Assembly (NCBI GenBank): GCA_018902385.1
Contig: JABSSW010000030.1
Coordinates: 248,001 to 312,000, forward strand
DNA from: Physcia stellaris
Lineage: Eukaryota > Ascomycota > Lecanoromycetes > Caliciales > Physciaceae
Direction: 5' to 3'
DNA length: 64,000 bases
Within the stretch, counting starts at the first letter, position 1. Every line of letters begins with the position of its first letter. The notes beneath the pieces are model-generated. The model saw only the letters and a program-made list of their open reading frames with translations. It was not told the DNA's origin and did no database searches. The position numbers and the translations under genes are program-made. Positions 1 to 12,802 of the stretch are shown one piece after another.

Positions 1-299
1 AGTCATCGAATGAAACATTTCGTCGTCGTCGTATTGAGATAGAATCTCATTTAAACATCAATTTGAGAAATCGATTTTCAAAATAATTTTACGATTACGA
101 TCGTAATGTCGAAAAATTGAAATTTCGATTATTTATTTTTTCAAAATTTCGAATGTTTCGTTGACAAATTCGATTCATTCGAAATTAATTTTTTTTTTGA
201 TCATTCGAGTCAAAAACTTGACGAATTTGAAAAATACTTTGATGAAACGACGATAAAAATTGCAAAAATTTACAAAAATTTGCATTTCTTTAATGCAAA

Positions 300-2815
300 T
301 TGAACGAATTCAATTGACGATATTTTGAACTTTCTTGAAATTCATTCGTAAGTTTTCTGTTGATAATATGACGCTCAAAAACGAGATTTTCGTTTGAAAG
401 AATTCGCATTTTTTGATATCAATTTGAAGTTCGATCTTTTTTAATTTTTGAAATATTTGAATGAAATGTCGTTCATGTTCTCGTCGAATTTTGTTGTAAA
501 TAAAAATGTCATTTAAATATATTTGACAAAAATGATTAATGTATTCGAACAGCAAATCGTTCATGTAATGTTGTCAATTCGCCGAACCATTGATCAGCCC
601 GAAAGACAGTACATGATACTTGTAAATGCCTAACGAACATATAAAAATAATCAGATCTTCGCTTTGTGAATCCATTCGAAATTTATTGAAAATCGATATG
701 ATGTCCAATTTGAATAGAAACTTGCAATCTATTACTCGGGCCAAAGTCTCTTCAATCAGCGATATTGAATAACTGTTGCGCTTGATTATGGCGTTCAGTT
801 TTCGATAATTCACACACAGACGAAACTGTCCGTTCGACTTGACAGCGAATAAAATGAACGATGCGTATGATGCTTTGTTTGAATTGATAAATTTCTTTTG
901 AAAATTGTCGTGAAAATATTTTGAAAAATTTCAAACTTTTTAGACGATAGAGAATACACTCGACTTCGTGATAATTGAATCGTGTTTTTCGTCAATTCGA
1001 TTTTGTGATCGTAAAATTTATGAAAAAATAATTTATTTGTTTTTTTGAAATTGAATACGCTTTCGAATCGCTTAAAAAAATCAAAAATTTTTCGTTTCAA
1101 TTTTTCAACGATTGCTTTCATGATTTTAAAAATTTTTTTGAAATCGATATCGAAATCGAATTTTATTTTGATTAGATTTTCTTGAACGTCGTCAATGATT
1201 TCGTTCAGTTTTTTCATGATTAATGAGAACGTTTTGATTTTTTTTTTTTTTTTTTTCGATTTTGTCAAAAATTGATAAACAGCGACGTCGATAAAAACGA
1301 CATTCAAAAACGTTTCGAAATCAAAATTTTGTTCGTCGTTTTCATTATCGAAAGTCGAAATTTTGAATCGTCTATTAAATCGTCGAGCAGATTTTTTAAC
1401 TAAATTCGATTTTCGAACAAAAATCTTCACGAAAATAAACTGTTGAAAATTTCGTATGATTTTAATTCGTTTTTTTTCTTTCGAAAACTTAGCAAAAAAA
1501 TATTTTTTATCAATTTTCTCGATAGCATATCGAAAATTAAAATTCAATATGTTTTTGAAAAAAAATTTCTCGTCGTTCTCGAAATTCTCGACGATAAAAA
1601 AAAAAAATTTAATCTTGAACGAAAATGAAAATGATCGTCTTTGAATAATTCGATATTTTTGAAAATTTATCGATATCGACTGCTTGATCGATGATGTTGA
1701 CGATGAGAAATATATCTCTTTAAAAAAGATTGATCGTTCGCTTTTAGTTCTCAAAATTTTGAACGTTTCGAAATGAAAACAACGATCGAGTTTGAAAATA
1801 ATTTTATCGTTCTTCATATTCAAAATGACTTCGTGAGCGTTCATTCAAAACTTATTCAGTATCAGCGAATGAATTTCAATTCTGATTATGAACATGAGAG
1901 TCGTGATTTTTGAGTGATTCTGCACGATAAGTGTAAAATAAATGACATGAATAATGAACTTAATTTCTCGATCGTCGAATTCATTGACGAGTTTCGATCG
2001 TGATAAAATCACAAAAATTATCTGAAGTGTTTCACAAATTAGTTGCGCAATCTTTTCATCAATGAAAGCGTATTCAGTGACATTTGTATCCACTAATGCT
2101 TGCAAATTATGTTCGTATTTATCGAAAATTAATGTACATTTAATTATTAAAAGATTGTTTTGAAATTTATTGAACGTGCTGAATGTTTTTGACATTGTTG
2201 AAATAAACAGCATTTTCGTCGCGATTTTGAAAAGATTTAGACGTTTTTCGATTCATGAATTGAAAAAGTTTCGTTGCTAATATCATTAGAATAATCATCA
2301 AAAAAATTGAGTCGATTTCGATTTGAAAATTCATTAAAAATTCATTCATTTCGTTGATTGTCAGAATGTTTTTTTCTTGTTTAATTTTTTTGAACAATCA
2401 AATATCGATGATTTTAGAAAAAAACAATTTCGTATCAGATGATTGAAATTTTCACAACGATAACAATTTTTATCGATGTCATTTTTATCATAAAAAATTT
2501 TCATGATCATTTGATCGATGACGAACATGATTTTTTTGACGTTGAACATGTTATCACGAATTACGACTTTGACAATTGATGTTTTGAAAATAATTCGTGA
2601 AATATTTTTGAATGTCGAATTTTCGAAACGTGTGATTTCAAAAAAATGTAATTCTTGATTCATTTTTTCAATCAATTTTTTTAAGTTCTCGATTGTTTCA
2701 AATCGATCGTTACTAACAATGATTCGTTGTAGTTGAAGAATGAATTTTTCGCGAAATTCATCGATCAAATTCTGTTCTGAATAATGAAACAGTTGACTGA
2801 ACAACATCAAAAATT
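300..2815 (-). mobile_element. Ty3/gypsy-type LTR retrotransposon fossil (gag-protease-RT remains)
   Basis: A heavily decayed Ty3/gypsy-like element lies on the minus strand. In element order it shows a gag remnant with a CCHC zinc knuckle (CYRC...H....C, about 2,425-2,480), an aspartic-protease-like stretch (ALVDT...YAFIDE, about 2,050-2,110), and reverse transcriptase blocks (YRKLN, then KFLFKLDIISIFNKFR, then YLNDIFIY standing where YLDDILIY is usual) between about 310 and 815. RNase H and integrase would lie beyond the left edge of the window. LTRs were not found. It is broken many times over and looks old; all recognisable parts carry the island-wide C-to-T decay. Confidence 0.8.
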
Positions 2816-5244
2816 CGAAAAAAATTTCGAAAAGCGTTGATTGATACGCATGATAAGAGTCTTGAACTTATTGCGTACGTTTCGTTTCTTGTTTTTTTCA
2901 ACATAGATCAGAATCAGAACATCAAAGATCATTTAAGAAGTTTTGAAATAAGCAATGTCGATTTTACGTCGAACGAAAAAATGATCACGAGTTTTGTTTT
3001 CGATTCAGTTGATAAATGTCGTTGCTTTGATATATTCGTCGACGAAATGATCAACGTTAACAATGAATTTGTTTTTGATCAATTGCTTTCAAATCTCGTA
3101 AAAAAATCTGAAATGTTTTCACTGAACTTGAGAAAATTCGTCATTTTGACATTTTTATTCTTTTTATCGATCGATGAGCAATGTGAAACTGAAAATTGAC
3201 GTTGTTGTGATTTTTAAAAAATTTATCTCGTTTTGCAGTTTTACATTGCGATTGATCAGTTTAACATTTTCGATTTTGAATTTGATGTCATTCTGAAAAT
3301 GAACGTTGTTGTAAAATTCATTCGAAAAATATTCATTTCGTCACGCAACGTCTGATTATTTTTTTTGAATTTTTCATTTTCGATGTTGAATTTGAATTTA
3401 TCGACATTGAGTTGATTTATATTTCTATTTTTCGTCGAAATAAACTGACGATTTCTCGATTGTGTTTTTTGTTTTTTTCGATTTTTTCGAAATTTTTGAG
3501 CAACGAATTATAGTTTTCTACGTGAACGTTTCAATTTCAAACAGTTTGAATTCTCGCGTCACGATCGATTTTCAATTGATTCAACATCTGCAATATCGTG
3601 AAAAAATTTTTGCGAATTCATTGTTGAAATTGTTCGACGATACAGATGTTTATCGCATGTTTCGCATCGTTCGAACTGTAATTTGCGTCTTTCGAAAAAA
3701 CGTAATTTAGAAAAATGTTTTTTATCAATCTGAATGAATCGACGATAGCGTGATCATTTTTCGAAAAAATTGCTAATTGTTGAATCTGATTAAAAATTTT
3801 GCGTTTAAATTTAGAAAAAAATGATCACAGAAAAAATGTTGATAAAAATAAACATGACTGAGACTTTAATGCAAAAAAAGAATTTCGCTTCAATCGATTC
3901 GGCAATAAATATTCAGAAATAGTCGTGTTCTAGAAACTTGATCGTGAAAAACAACGAAAATAGTGTTATTTCCGGTGAAGTAACTCGTGTTGATTTATGA
4001 TGAATAATTTTTGATGAAACGATGAGTGTTGAATTTCGATTTATCGTATAAATGTTTGTTGATTGATAATCTGACGATTATTTTTGCAATTCGTTTTTCG
4101 ATATATTCGACTTGATACATCGACTTTCGCGATAAACACTTTTTTGAAAATTCTGTACAGCATTAGAGCGAGCTAAGTTTTCTGTTTTTTTTTGTTGATT
4201 CGCTGAATAAAATCGAATCTTTTTGTTCAATCTGATTTTGAGAATGACGTTTTAAATTTTCGTGATTGATTTGAAATTTTGTTTATTGAGTAGATTGTCG
4301 TATCTCGAACAGTTTGAAAAAAATGAATGATTTAAAAATAATGTGAAATGTCATGCATTGATTGAACTAATACATAACTACACGAGAATTTTTAAATGAA
4401 AAGCAAATACATGAGAATCTGTAAAAACATATGTAAAAAATTAGATCGTTTGAATGCGTCAAGACGAATTTCGATTCTAACATCCGATGTGATAAAATAA
4501 AAATGTTAATTCTAATAACTGATCAGATGTTGATTTCAGATGTTGAATTCGATGCACGTTCGTCACATTTTTCATCAAACGCGAATTTTCTGATTTCAAA
4601 ACATCATTATACATCAAACGAAATATTTTATTTTTTTGATATGATGTTTTGTTTAATTACACGTATTTAATGTTAATATTTTACTAATTTTGATTAAAAT
4701 ATCAATTCGAAATTTCGAAAAATGAAATCATGTATCGATTTTGAAAATTTCGATTTCGACGTTTTCGAATTTAATGAATAAATCAGAAAACAAAACACAA
4801 TTTGTATGACAAAACTGCAATTATTTTTGACGATTTTGATAACAATAATCAAAATTCGTCGTTTGCATCGATTTTCATATTGTTTTTCATTTTTCATTTT
4901 TTTTGTTGTTGTTTCAAAATTTTCAATTGTATTTGCAATTGTAAAATACGTTTTTGATTTTGCATCATGAATTGTTCATGTCGTTGTTGATCGATTGTTT
5001 TTTTTTTACGAATTTGAAAACGACGATTTTCGACGTCTGTATTCATACGATGCATACGTTTCATCATTTCGCGTTTTGTTTGTTTAATTTTCATGATTTT
5101 TGTTTCAACAAACGTTTCTGATATGTTCTTTGATTTTGATGATTTTTTCGTTTTTTTCAACTTTAATCTCGTTCTCGAAATCGATATTCACAATAATTTT
5201 CGCTTTTTTGTTTTCGCTTTTTTCACGAATTCGTTCATCGAAAT

Positions 5245-5375
5245 TGCGAAAATTGTTGATTTCGAAATCGCAAAAATTGTTGATTTTTGAATCGCAAAAA
5301 TTGTTGACTTTTGAATCGCAAAAATTGTTGACTTTTGAATCGCAAAAATTGTTGATTTTTGAATCGCAAAAATTG
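5245..5375. repeat. 24-bp tandem repeat, about 5.5 copies
   Basis: A unit close to gcaaaaattgttgatttttg plus aatc repeats about five and a half times with few differences. The 24-bp length is a multiple of three. On the minus strand it reads as an eight-residue repeat close to IFAIQKST. It sits in AT-rich DNA and may be a relic of a transposon gene or a plain minisatellite. Confidence 0.85.
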
Positions 5376-6607
5376 ATATTTTTACGATTTTCGAAATTGA
5401 AATTTTCGAATTCGCAATTTTGATAGAAATTGAAAATTTCGATCGTGTTGCAATTTTTGCAAATGACGAATAAAAACGTACAATGAAATTAATAACGAAA
5501 TCAAATAAATTTTGAATCGATACATCAATTGATTTGATTTTTGCAATGATATCATTCATTTCGAAAAAGAAATCGTCGTTCGAATCGTTGAAAAAATTCG
5601 TGTAAAATTTTTGAATAAACTCGTTGTCGAAAATTTTTTCATTCACACGTTTTTCAAAATTTCTCAACGAATTTTCGATTGATTTGTTAAATCGAATCGT
5701 GAAAAACTTTGATTTGAATAATTCATTTTCGTTTGTAATGTCATCATCGTTTTCGACGATTTTATCGATTGTTAATCAATTTTTTTTTGTTTCGTTTTCG
5801 CTTTTATTTTTTTTTTTTTTTGTTTTTCGTTATTCGTTGTTTCGTCGTCAACAACAACGAACTCGAATTCGATTTGAAAATTTCGCATTTGCGTTTCGAT
5901 TTCAATTTTCGTCGACAATTGTGATTGTTGTGATTGTTATGTGAAAATCAAATCGATACGAATTGATTTGTTCGTTTCGAAAATTATTGAAAAAATGATC
6001 GTAAATAAATCGAAACAAGTGAAATCGTAAATGTAATATCAAAAACACATATTGACATTCGTGATTCAATCGTTAATGTTTTTGCGATATGTTTTTCATT
6101 TTCAAACGAATATTTGTGTTCGTTGACATCAAAATTTTAATTCGTGAATTCAATTTTTTCGCGTGTGTTTTGATATTTGATATACATGTTTTTCAATTTG
6201 TTCAAAATTTTCGAAATCGTGATTTCGAAATTCATTTCGATAATAGCGATTTTTTCGAAACATTTTTTAACAATTTTCGTTTTATCGTCTTTGACGAAAT
6301 CACATCAATTGAAAAATATTGTTGTTTTTGATTTTTTCGAATTCGATATGAATACAACGAATTAATGAACGAAAATCATTTTTTTTCAACAATCATTTGA
6401 TTTTGAATTTTTGAATCATTTTGTTTTGAAATTTGAAATGCAATAAAAAAATCGAATCGAACAACGCGTTCTAAAAAGTAAACAGTCGATTATTTGCATG
6501 CATGTAAAAATCACACGCTAATTTAATTAGTGCAAAAATGCAAATTTACATTCAGAACATCGAGCTAGAACAGCTCGAAAAGTGAAATTGATGAAAAATG
6601 CGAATTT

Positions 6608-6702
6608 GCGAAAGATGCTGAAGATGTGGGAGAAACGGGGTAATTTGCTTGGCATTATCGCCAAAATCGACTTGTGTCTCTCACATCTTCAGCATCTTTG
6701 GC
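6608..6702. repeat. Inverted repeat able to form a hairpin at the island edge
   Basis: The arms 6,611-6,633 and 6,677-6,699 are inverted copies matching at 22 of 23 positions, with a 43-bp spacer. The pair lies just inside normal-GC DNA next to AT-rich island 1 and about 575 bp beyond the 3' end of the CSC1-like gene. It could be a tiny foldback element, a transposon end or a hairpin. No target-site duplication was recognised. Confidence 0.75.
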
Positions 6703-7277
6703 ATGGAAAAAATTTGGTGTGAAAACCCCTAATGAATCGTTGAGGGTTCAGGGTTGTACTGGAGATATCTAACGCCTTATGATTTTGGCATTTTCAAGGA
6801 GATCTTGAATGTTGGAGATATCATAACCCTCGTAGCTCTTGGGAGAACGCTGTGGTTAGACATGGACGAGCGTCTTTTGAAATTATTAGGTATTCATTCT
6901 AGAGCTTGCATGTAGTTGATCTTGGGCTGGGCAATAAACTTGGTACTGTGCGTTTGTGGACTGTTAGTTGATCAGCTGAACACGAAATACAGGCCATCAA
7001 TCTACGTAGTTCCTCCCAGATTTGCAGTTTGGTGATCTGTACTAAGATAATGCGTACCATCTCAAACTCGATACTTCAATCACAGTCATAAGCATTGTCT
7101 CATGTCTATCAGGGGTTTTTGGCCCTACATCATTACCCTCTTCCCTTGGACGCTGGTCCACGCTGATTCATCCTGTCCGGTCCCCGTGAACTCCAAATGC
7201 ATCGACAAAGGCCGCCTCACCAACGCTAAGATGCCCACATCCCGTAGCAGATGACCGCCTGACATGATTTCCAAAGC

Positions 7278-10200
7278 TCACCTACCCCTTCGATAAGCCT
7301 CGTATCCCGTCTCCGGGGGCGTCTCGTGACCTGGTAGATTCGCGTAGCCACTCCCTCCTGTTCGCCACCTATCGAGCCCATACTGTTCGTGGCCGGCCTC
7401 TTCTCCGGCCGTATACATCCCAGGGGGCTGCGCTCCATTCAGAAGCCTGCTCTCGCTGTCGTTACGCATATTGTACATCCCAGCGCCTAAATCAGCAGGA
7501 TAGACGTCTCGATATCCAGGAAGCGGTTTTCTACCAGCAGGACTCTGCGTCCGACTATTGCTAGGACTTCGACTTGAGGCACGCGAGCTGCTCAAGCTGC
7601 TGTTCTCACGACTCATAAAGCTCCGAGGCGTGCCGCTGCGCTCGGAAATCAAGTCCTGCGGCCGCCCGAACAGCTCGCCATCACCACCAAACTCATCCTT
7701 GAAGTCGCTACGATCCATGAAGTAGCCGAAGTCAAGCTTGCCCTCAGGCACCACCTCAAAGAGATCCTTTTCTTTCTTGTTGGGTGCAAAGCGCGCGGAT
7801 TTTCCAGGGTGGTCGCGGGACATTTGGTTCATGGCAATGTCTGAATACCCGGCGGCAATCGATGGAGCTCCGTCTGACTGTTGGTGTTGCAAGCGGCCAC
7901 GGTATATTTGGCTTAAGGCTTGTTGCGCTTTGGCATGAACCATGGGTGTCATAAGCGGTTTGTAGAGCGCTGGATGCCCAAATCGTGAAACAACTCTGTC
8001 GCTTCCTTTACGGGCTTTCTGACCTGCTTCGGCAAGGCTAGACGGGTCTTTGAGGGTGGCTTTCGTGTAATAGGCATTCTGGTCGTCGAAACTACGCGCG
8101 CAGTAATATTTGAAGCCAAGCAGCAAGGGAAGGAGTGGAGCTATGCAGATGATCATAGTCCAGGTTCCATTAGCTTTGAGAACAAGGGCGAAGATGAAGT
8201 TGGCGAGGAACGTGGCAAAGATAAAGCGATTGAAGAGGATACGCCAGTATTGGCCGCCAGACTCGGTCTTGGTGATGAAGACGTAAAGGAGCAGGTATTT
8301 CTTGAGCCAGAAATCGACAGTAAAATAGAGCGCCGTGACTGGGAGACCTAGAGGCTGGAGGGTGGTAAAGCAAAGTGCTACGGTGGCGTAAAAAAGGAAA
8401 TAGTTGTAGTACACCGCATAATCGAACGGAGGAGGGGCGGTCCATTCGATACTCTGTCGAGGGGTTGGTGACATGAACGTCCGACCAAACCATGTCCAAG
8501 TGAGAGAAATTATCTGGGCCAGGTCTGCGGCGGCTCCTAGGTTACGTTGCAGGAGATAGGTTAGCCAAAAGGTTGACAGCTGTGACAGACCTGTCAGCAA
8601 GTCGACGAAGAATTTAGAACCTTTGATAGCGTCCCAAGTGCTCTGGCCTGGTGCTTTAGTGCCGGTCAGAGAGGCTATGTAATGCCATAGTATTCCAAAA
8701 ATGGAGAAGACTATGAGATTGTTGAAGACGAAGAATGCATAGAGCCTTGTAGTAACATGACGTTCGCGCACAGTTTTGCTGACATCGCCGGCCCTAATCG
8801 AAATGCGGCGGAATATGATAGGTAACACGAGGTATATGAGCGAAGTTAAAGCTGGGGACGCTATGCCTTGGACAATTGCCCAGGACCTGGGATGTGCGTT
8901 CAGCTGTCTCTGGAAAGCAGGCCATACAGCCCCAAGAGTTGAGAAGTTGGAGAGAAAGAGCGCAATCAATGCGTTGGGTGCAATCCAAAGGAATGTTAAT
9001 AAAGCTATCCAGAGATTATTCATGACTCGTTTCCAATTTCTGGATTTCCTGGACAGTGGGAGATTAGGCCATATCAGTTCATTTGGCCTTGGTGCCAATG
9101 TAATAATCACACCCTTAGGTTGCTTTTTTCTCGCTGCGTAGGCGACTGTGTGGGCTTCCTCAATCCTCTCATAGCTGGCGAAGCCATACGGCATTGGATT
9201 GCGCTTGTCTACCCCCTCTCGCACAAAGTCAATTTCTGTCTCAAGCTCCTTAATTCGGTCAGTGAGGTAGTCAATAGCATCGACCTTCCCGCCGCCGTTG
9301 CTCTTTCGGTACTTCTTCGAAGGCTTAAGAGTCGGACGGTTGGCAGGCAACCTGTCAGGGTTTTTCAGATACTTAGAAAGGACGGACTCTAATTCTCGGA
9401 CAGCTTCTTCGTGTTGTTCAATCAGATCTGGGAGCTCTTTGACGTTACGGCCAATCGCTGCTCGTGGCACTCCGGCCGTATGCTCAATCCCATCGGCGAT
9501 TCCCATGATGCCCTCATCGGTTCTCGATTTTGGAGGAATGTCGATAAACATCAAAGTCCTCGAATGTAGACTTTGTAAGTAGTCAGTACTCTCAAAATAC
9601 TGCCTCCGTAGCCTTGTAATTGCCATATAGTTCCGCCAGAGGAAAAAGCATATGACAACGTCGATCAGATAAGCACAGGCAACGTGAGCCCATAATGAAG
9701 AATGTTTGAACACACTTGCTGGCGTCATATATGCAAAAAACTTATTCGATCCTGATCCCTGGACAGTACCTTTGGCGGTACCAATGGCATTCGCCGGTAT
9801 AACTACCCCAATACCAACAATGCTCGCAGCCAGGAAGATGTTTCGGCACATCTTGGTGAATCTTAGAAACACGGCAGCGTCGAGTCCAACCTTTTCCACG
9901 ATTTGTGCTTCTGTGATGTGTGCGACGGGACCAAACCAGGCAAACATTCCTGCGCCTATCTTGGGCGGTGCGTGTTTCTCATCCGCATACTTCAATTTTG
10001 GGGCGTAAACAACTGAATTATGTGGTCGTAGCCATGAGAATATTGCCGTAATCAGAATCATCGCACCGAGAGAATAACCCAGAGCTGCCCAAAAAGCGGT
10101 GCCTTGAACCTGGAGATGGGATTAGCTACTGTGTCACTAGAAAGCCTTCTCTGGATTTTGCACCTCTGTGTTGAAGGGATTCTGTATCAAACAGAAAAGT

Positions 10201-10292
10201 TTGTCGGATGGATTCAAGTCATTGAAAGCCGTACAACAAGAGTCTCCACTTGGAGTCTTTGCTGACTGAGATACCGCTGATTTGCAGTCCAT
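7278..10292 (-). CDS. CSC1/RSN1-family (DUF221, OSCA/TMEM63-like) membrane channel
   Basis: The predicted protein of 986 residues belongs to the fungal CSC1/PHM7/RSN1 family, which are multi-pass calcium-permeable, osmosensitive channel proteins. Exon 1 (10,292-10,164) starts MDCKSAVSQS and ends NPFNTE. A 54-nt intron (10,163-10,110) joins it in frame to VQGTAFWAALGYSLGAM, the family's first membrane segment. The long second exon carries the RSN1 N-terminal membrane region, the cytosolic domain with the usual ASYERIEEAHTVAYAARKK-like stretch, and the seven-helix channel core (for example SPALTSLIYLVLPIIFRRIS and LPVTALYFTVDFWLKKYLL). A Ser/Arg-rich, proline-containing cytosolic tail follows. 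The start is chosen because its ATG has a good context and the joined frame matches the family; the long open frame alone would begin inside the first helix. Some RSN1 members have been linked to exocytosis. The gene is intact. Confidence 0.9.
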
Positions 10293-11484
10293 GGCGAGAA
10301 ACGAGCGAATGCCTTAACGCCCTGGCAAGGATTCCAAGGATTTGCAGAGGTAGGGGGCTTCGGGAGGCAGACGCCTAAGGTTGTAGACGCTCTAGAAGGA
10401 AGGCATTGAGGTGATCATGCTGACTTGCTGAGGTCGGAAAAGAGGTGCAGCGCAGGTTGGGGCCTTTGTCGCTGTCAAGGTGGGGAGTAGACAATGGAAT
10501 GAGAGTGCTGCAGGTACGATGTAGGGGACAAAGCCAGTTGCCGTACGATTAGTAGAGAGGTTTAGAGAATAAAAGTTGAAGAGAGCTGGTCAGAAGATCG
10601 ACGAAACAGATGCTGGTTTGGAGGAGGTGGTCAATAAAATCCTGGACAACCTAAGCATCCAGATCTCCACATGCACATGGATCGGCAGAAGCGGACCGAT
10701 TGGAGACTCTATTTTTAGCACTGCCTGCAGCCCTAACCGTTAGGGTTTTCCACGCCAAGACAGATCGCGTATGGTGCCTGTGGCGCTGATATGAGGTCGC
10801 AGCTTCCTCTCGTGGTCACCTTCCAGTCAAGCATAGTGATTGACACAACCACGCTACCGTATCATCATCTCACCGTCAAACTGATCTTCGAAGCAACATT
10901 ATTCGGAGGCACCGCGGTGTAAGAAAATTATATGTAATTCCCTATCTTTATGTCTCCTGTATGATTGAAGAACAGCCACTTGATTTGATCCATTCCGGGA
11001 TAAGAACATACGGCATCTCAGCTTGCAGAATATGAATCTCTAAATTCAATTCATTTTACATACCTATAGCTGTCAGCTTGCGGCGTTCCATTTTGTCCGT
11101 GGGCGGATGAACTGGTCCTCAGATGACTTACCTTATTCCCCCTGAATTGTCCGGATTCGTGGTCAAATGGCACTTGATCAGGGGTTCGAGACATCCAGCC
11201 GTTCGATAACGTGTTGACTCAATCTGCATGTTCCAACGTACTCATAGACCCGGATTGGCGTCTTTTTCCTTCCGCTTGGCTTCACCGTTGGGTTCCCTGT
11301 AATAAATTCACATTATTCTATGCCTTGATGTGTGTGATAACTAAAGGATGGATGCTTACCTACATGTTTAATGATGCGGTCCTTCGGAGAGCTTACCTCG
11401 ACTACCAATGAGGCGAGAACCTAAACTGCGTGTGGATGTTTCTCTAGGAGACCTCAGAAGATGGTCATTCGAAGTACACATTCA
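10293..11484. other. Intergenic region upstream of the CSC1-like gene
   Basis: About 1.2 kb of normal composition without a supportable gene. It probably carries the promoter of the CSC1-like gene and the 3' end of the bL9m gene. The only distinctive site seen is a telomere-repeat-like palindrome at 10,731-10,745. Confidence 0.6.
10731..10745. promoter_or_regulatory. Palindrome of two telomere-type repeats (CCCTAACCGTTAGGG)
   Basis: Two 7-bp arms, CCCTAAC and GTTAGGG, are perfect inverted copies around a single C. Each contains the fungal telomere unit TTAGGG. It lies about 440 bp upstream of the CSC1-like start codon. In fungi internal TTAGGG sites can bind Tbf1/Teb1-type Myb proteins; a regulatory role here is inferred from the pattern only. 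Confidence 0.35.
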
Positions 11485-12418
11485 TCATCCTTGCGGCTCC
11501 GATTCAATGTCTTCTTGCGCCGTTACGACAGCCGTCCGTCGTATAGCTTCTCCGCCTTTTACAAGGATGTCCACTCTAAAGCTACCAAGTGCTTTTATTC
11601 TGTCTGGTTCAAAGCCACTTGCTTCTCCATTGTCTTCCACAATCTGGACATCTTCAGGACCGAGCACGATTCTGGACCCCTCTTCGTGTTGTGCGAGGAT
11701 CGACTTTACCGAGTCCGAAATATCAGCTGTCGAGACCGATCCGTAAATCATTGTGGGTTTGGGCTTTGCTTTAGCCGATGATTGTAGAAGGGTTTGGATG
11801 TCTGGTGTCTGAATAATCTTAGGTGACGCTGCTGGACTTTCGTTCTCGTGAGTTACAATAGGCGTCCTGTAGAAGATAAGCTCCGGTGGAATAACAGCAG
11901 CCATTATCTCTGTTGCTCGAGTAGGCTAATGCAATCGTCAATACCCGGCCCTTTGTGTTGAGTAGGGTACGCTTACAGATAAAAGCTTCATTTGGACCTC
12001 TACCATCTTTTCTTGTTCCTCTTCCTCCTCCACCGTTTCTTCCATGCCGAACATAACGTCACGCTCAGCCACAACATCACCCATTTCTTTCAGTTGCGAG
12101 CTCGTTATGTACAACGCCTTGTGCTGTGGATGCCATACGTTTCGCATTCTCCCCGGGGCAACGGCTATGATCGAGCCTGTGATGGTTTGTTTAGTTATCA
12201 CCGATCAAGACACAAAGCCAACACTTACCGCGTCGACCATAGCGTTTGATATCCTCCAAGAGCTTGACTTTGATTGTGGATGGAGCTTTGGCGACTTTCT
12301 TCTTTCCTCTAAGCTGCTGGTGAAACGGCGTGGCTAATTTTTGGGTATCCGCCACCATGGTTGTTCTTAAGCGCTGAAGACAGCCGTGCGCCCTTGGCAT
12401 ACAAGTGAGATTGGCCAT
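11485..12418 (-). CDS. Mitochondrial large-subunit ribosomal protein bL9m
   Basis: The predicted 270-residue protein has three exons: 12,418-12,229, 12,176-11,977 and 11,907-11,485. The introns are 52 nt (GTAAGT...CAG, branch ATAACTAA) and 69 nt, and phases 1 and 0 keep the frame. The joined sequence carries the bL9 signature: KVKLLEDIKRYGRRG runs straight into SIIAVAPGRMRNVWHP across intron 1. A short mitochondrial-type leader precedes it, rich in basic residues and ending near RGKKK. The long C-terminal half (IPPELIFYRTPI onward) is typical of fungal mitochondrial versions. bL9 sits on the large mitoribosomal subunit. The start MANL is chosen; an in-frame ATG at 12,457 is an alternative. 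It is transcribed away from the Ubp16-like gene. Confidence 0.85.
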
Positions 12419-12802
12419 TGAAGATGTCGAGCATGGATCGCAATGCACCAAGTTCAATAAAGTATGGATTTGATTCTACGTACCTTAAGGCCAATCAAAC
12501 CGAGTAGCTAGACGCTAACCCTGATTGGCCTAGCTATCGGCAATAAAGATGCATGTGAAAGCCTGCAACCTAAAATAATGAAAACCATCTGATACTCAGT
12601 AACGGCTGCAGTTCGCTTCTGCATTGCTTGTCTCGGAGTTCTGAAAAAGCCGGGCATGGTAAATCTACTGTTGACCCAAGCAAGCAAACAACAGATACTA
12701 CCTACAATTTCATGCTGACTGTGCCCAGTGAGCTAATCCTAAAATCAGGCCAGATGCTCAAGCACATATGAGGCAGTCTTTGCAGCTTCCCTTCATGGCT
12801 GA
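12419..12802. promoter_or_regulatory. Divergent promoter region between bL9m and Ubp16-like genes
   Basis: A gap of 384 bp separates two start codons facing away from each other, so both promoters must lie here or overlap the leaders. No TATA box or specific operator was recognised. Both products are expected at mitochondria, the ribosomal protein inside and Ubp16 at the outer membrane, which would fit shared control; this is inference. Confidence 0.5.

Larger units (their letters stand above)
1..6590. other. AT-rich hypermutated island 1
   Basis: A long block of very low GC ends at about 6,590, where normal composition starts. Cytosines that remain are almost all in CpG or CpA; CC and GG dinucleotides are nearly absent, and CT/AG are scarce. 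Peptides read from it lack Pro, Gly and Trp but keep Gln and Arg. No host gene is seen. The stretch from about 2,816 to 6,590 has only low-complexity frames; minus-strand frames at 4,694-5,667 could be further remains of a transposon, but I cannot name them. Confidence 0.85.

Noticed and set aside
1-6590. Classical RIP (CpA to TpA) as the cause of the AT-rich islands
   Set aside because: CpA and TpG are common in the islands and TpA is not in excess over ApT. The losses are at CpC and CpT, so the usual context does not fit.
11170-11200. A tRNA-like B box (GGTTCGA)
   Set aside because: The match to the full B box is incomplete, and no cloverleaf or A box could be made around it. No tRNA or rRNA gene was recognised in the window.
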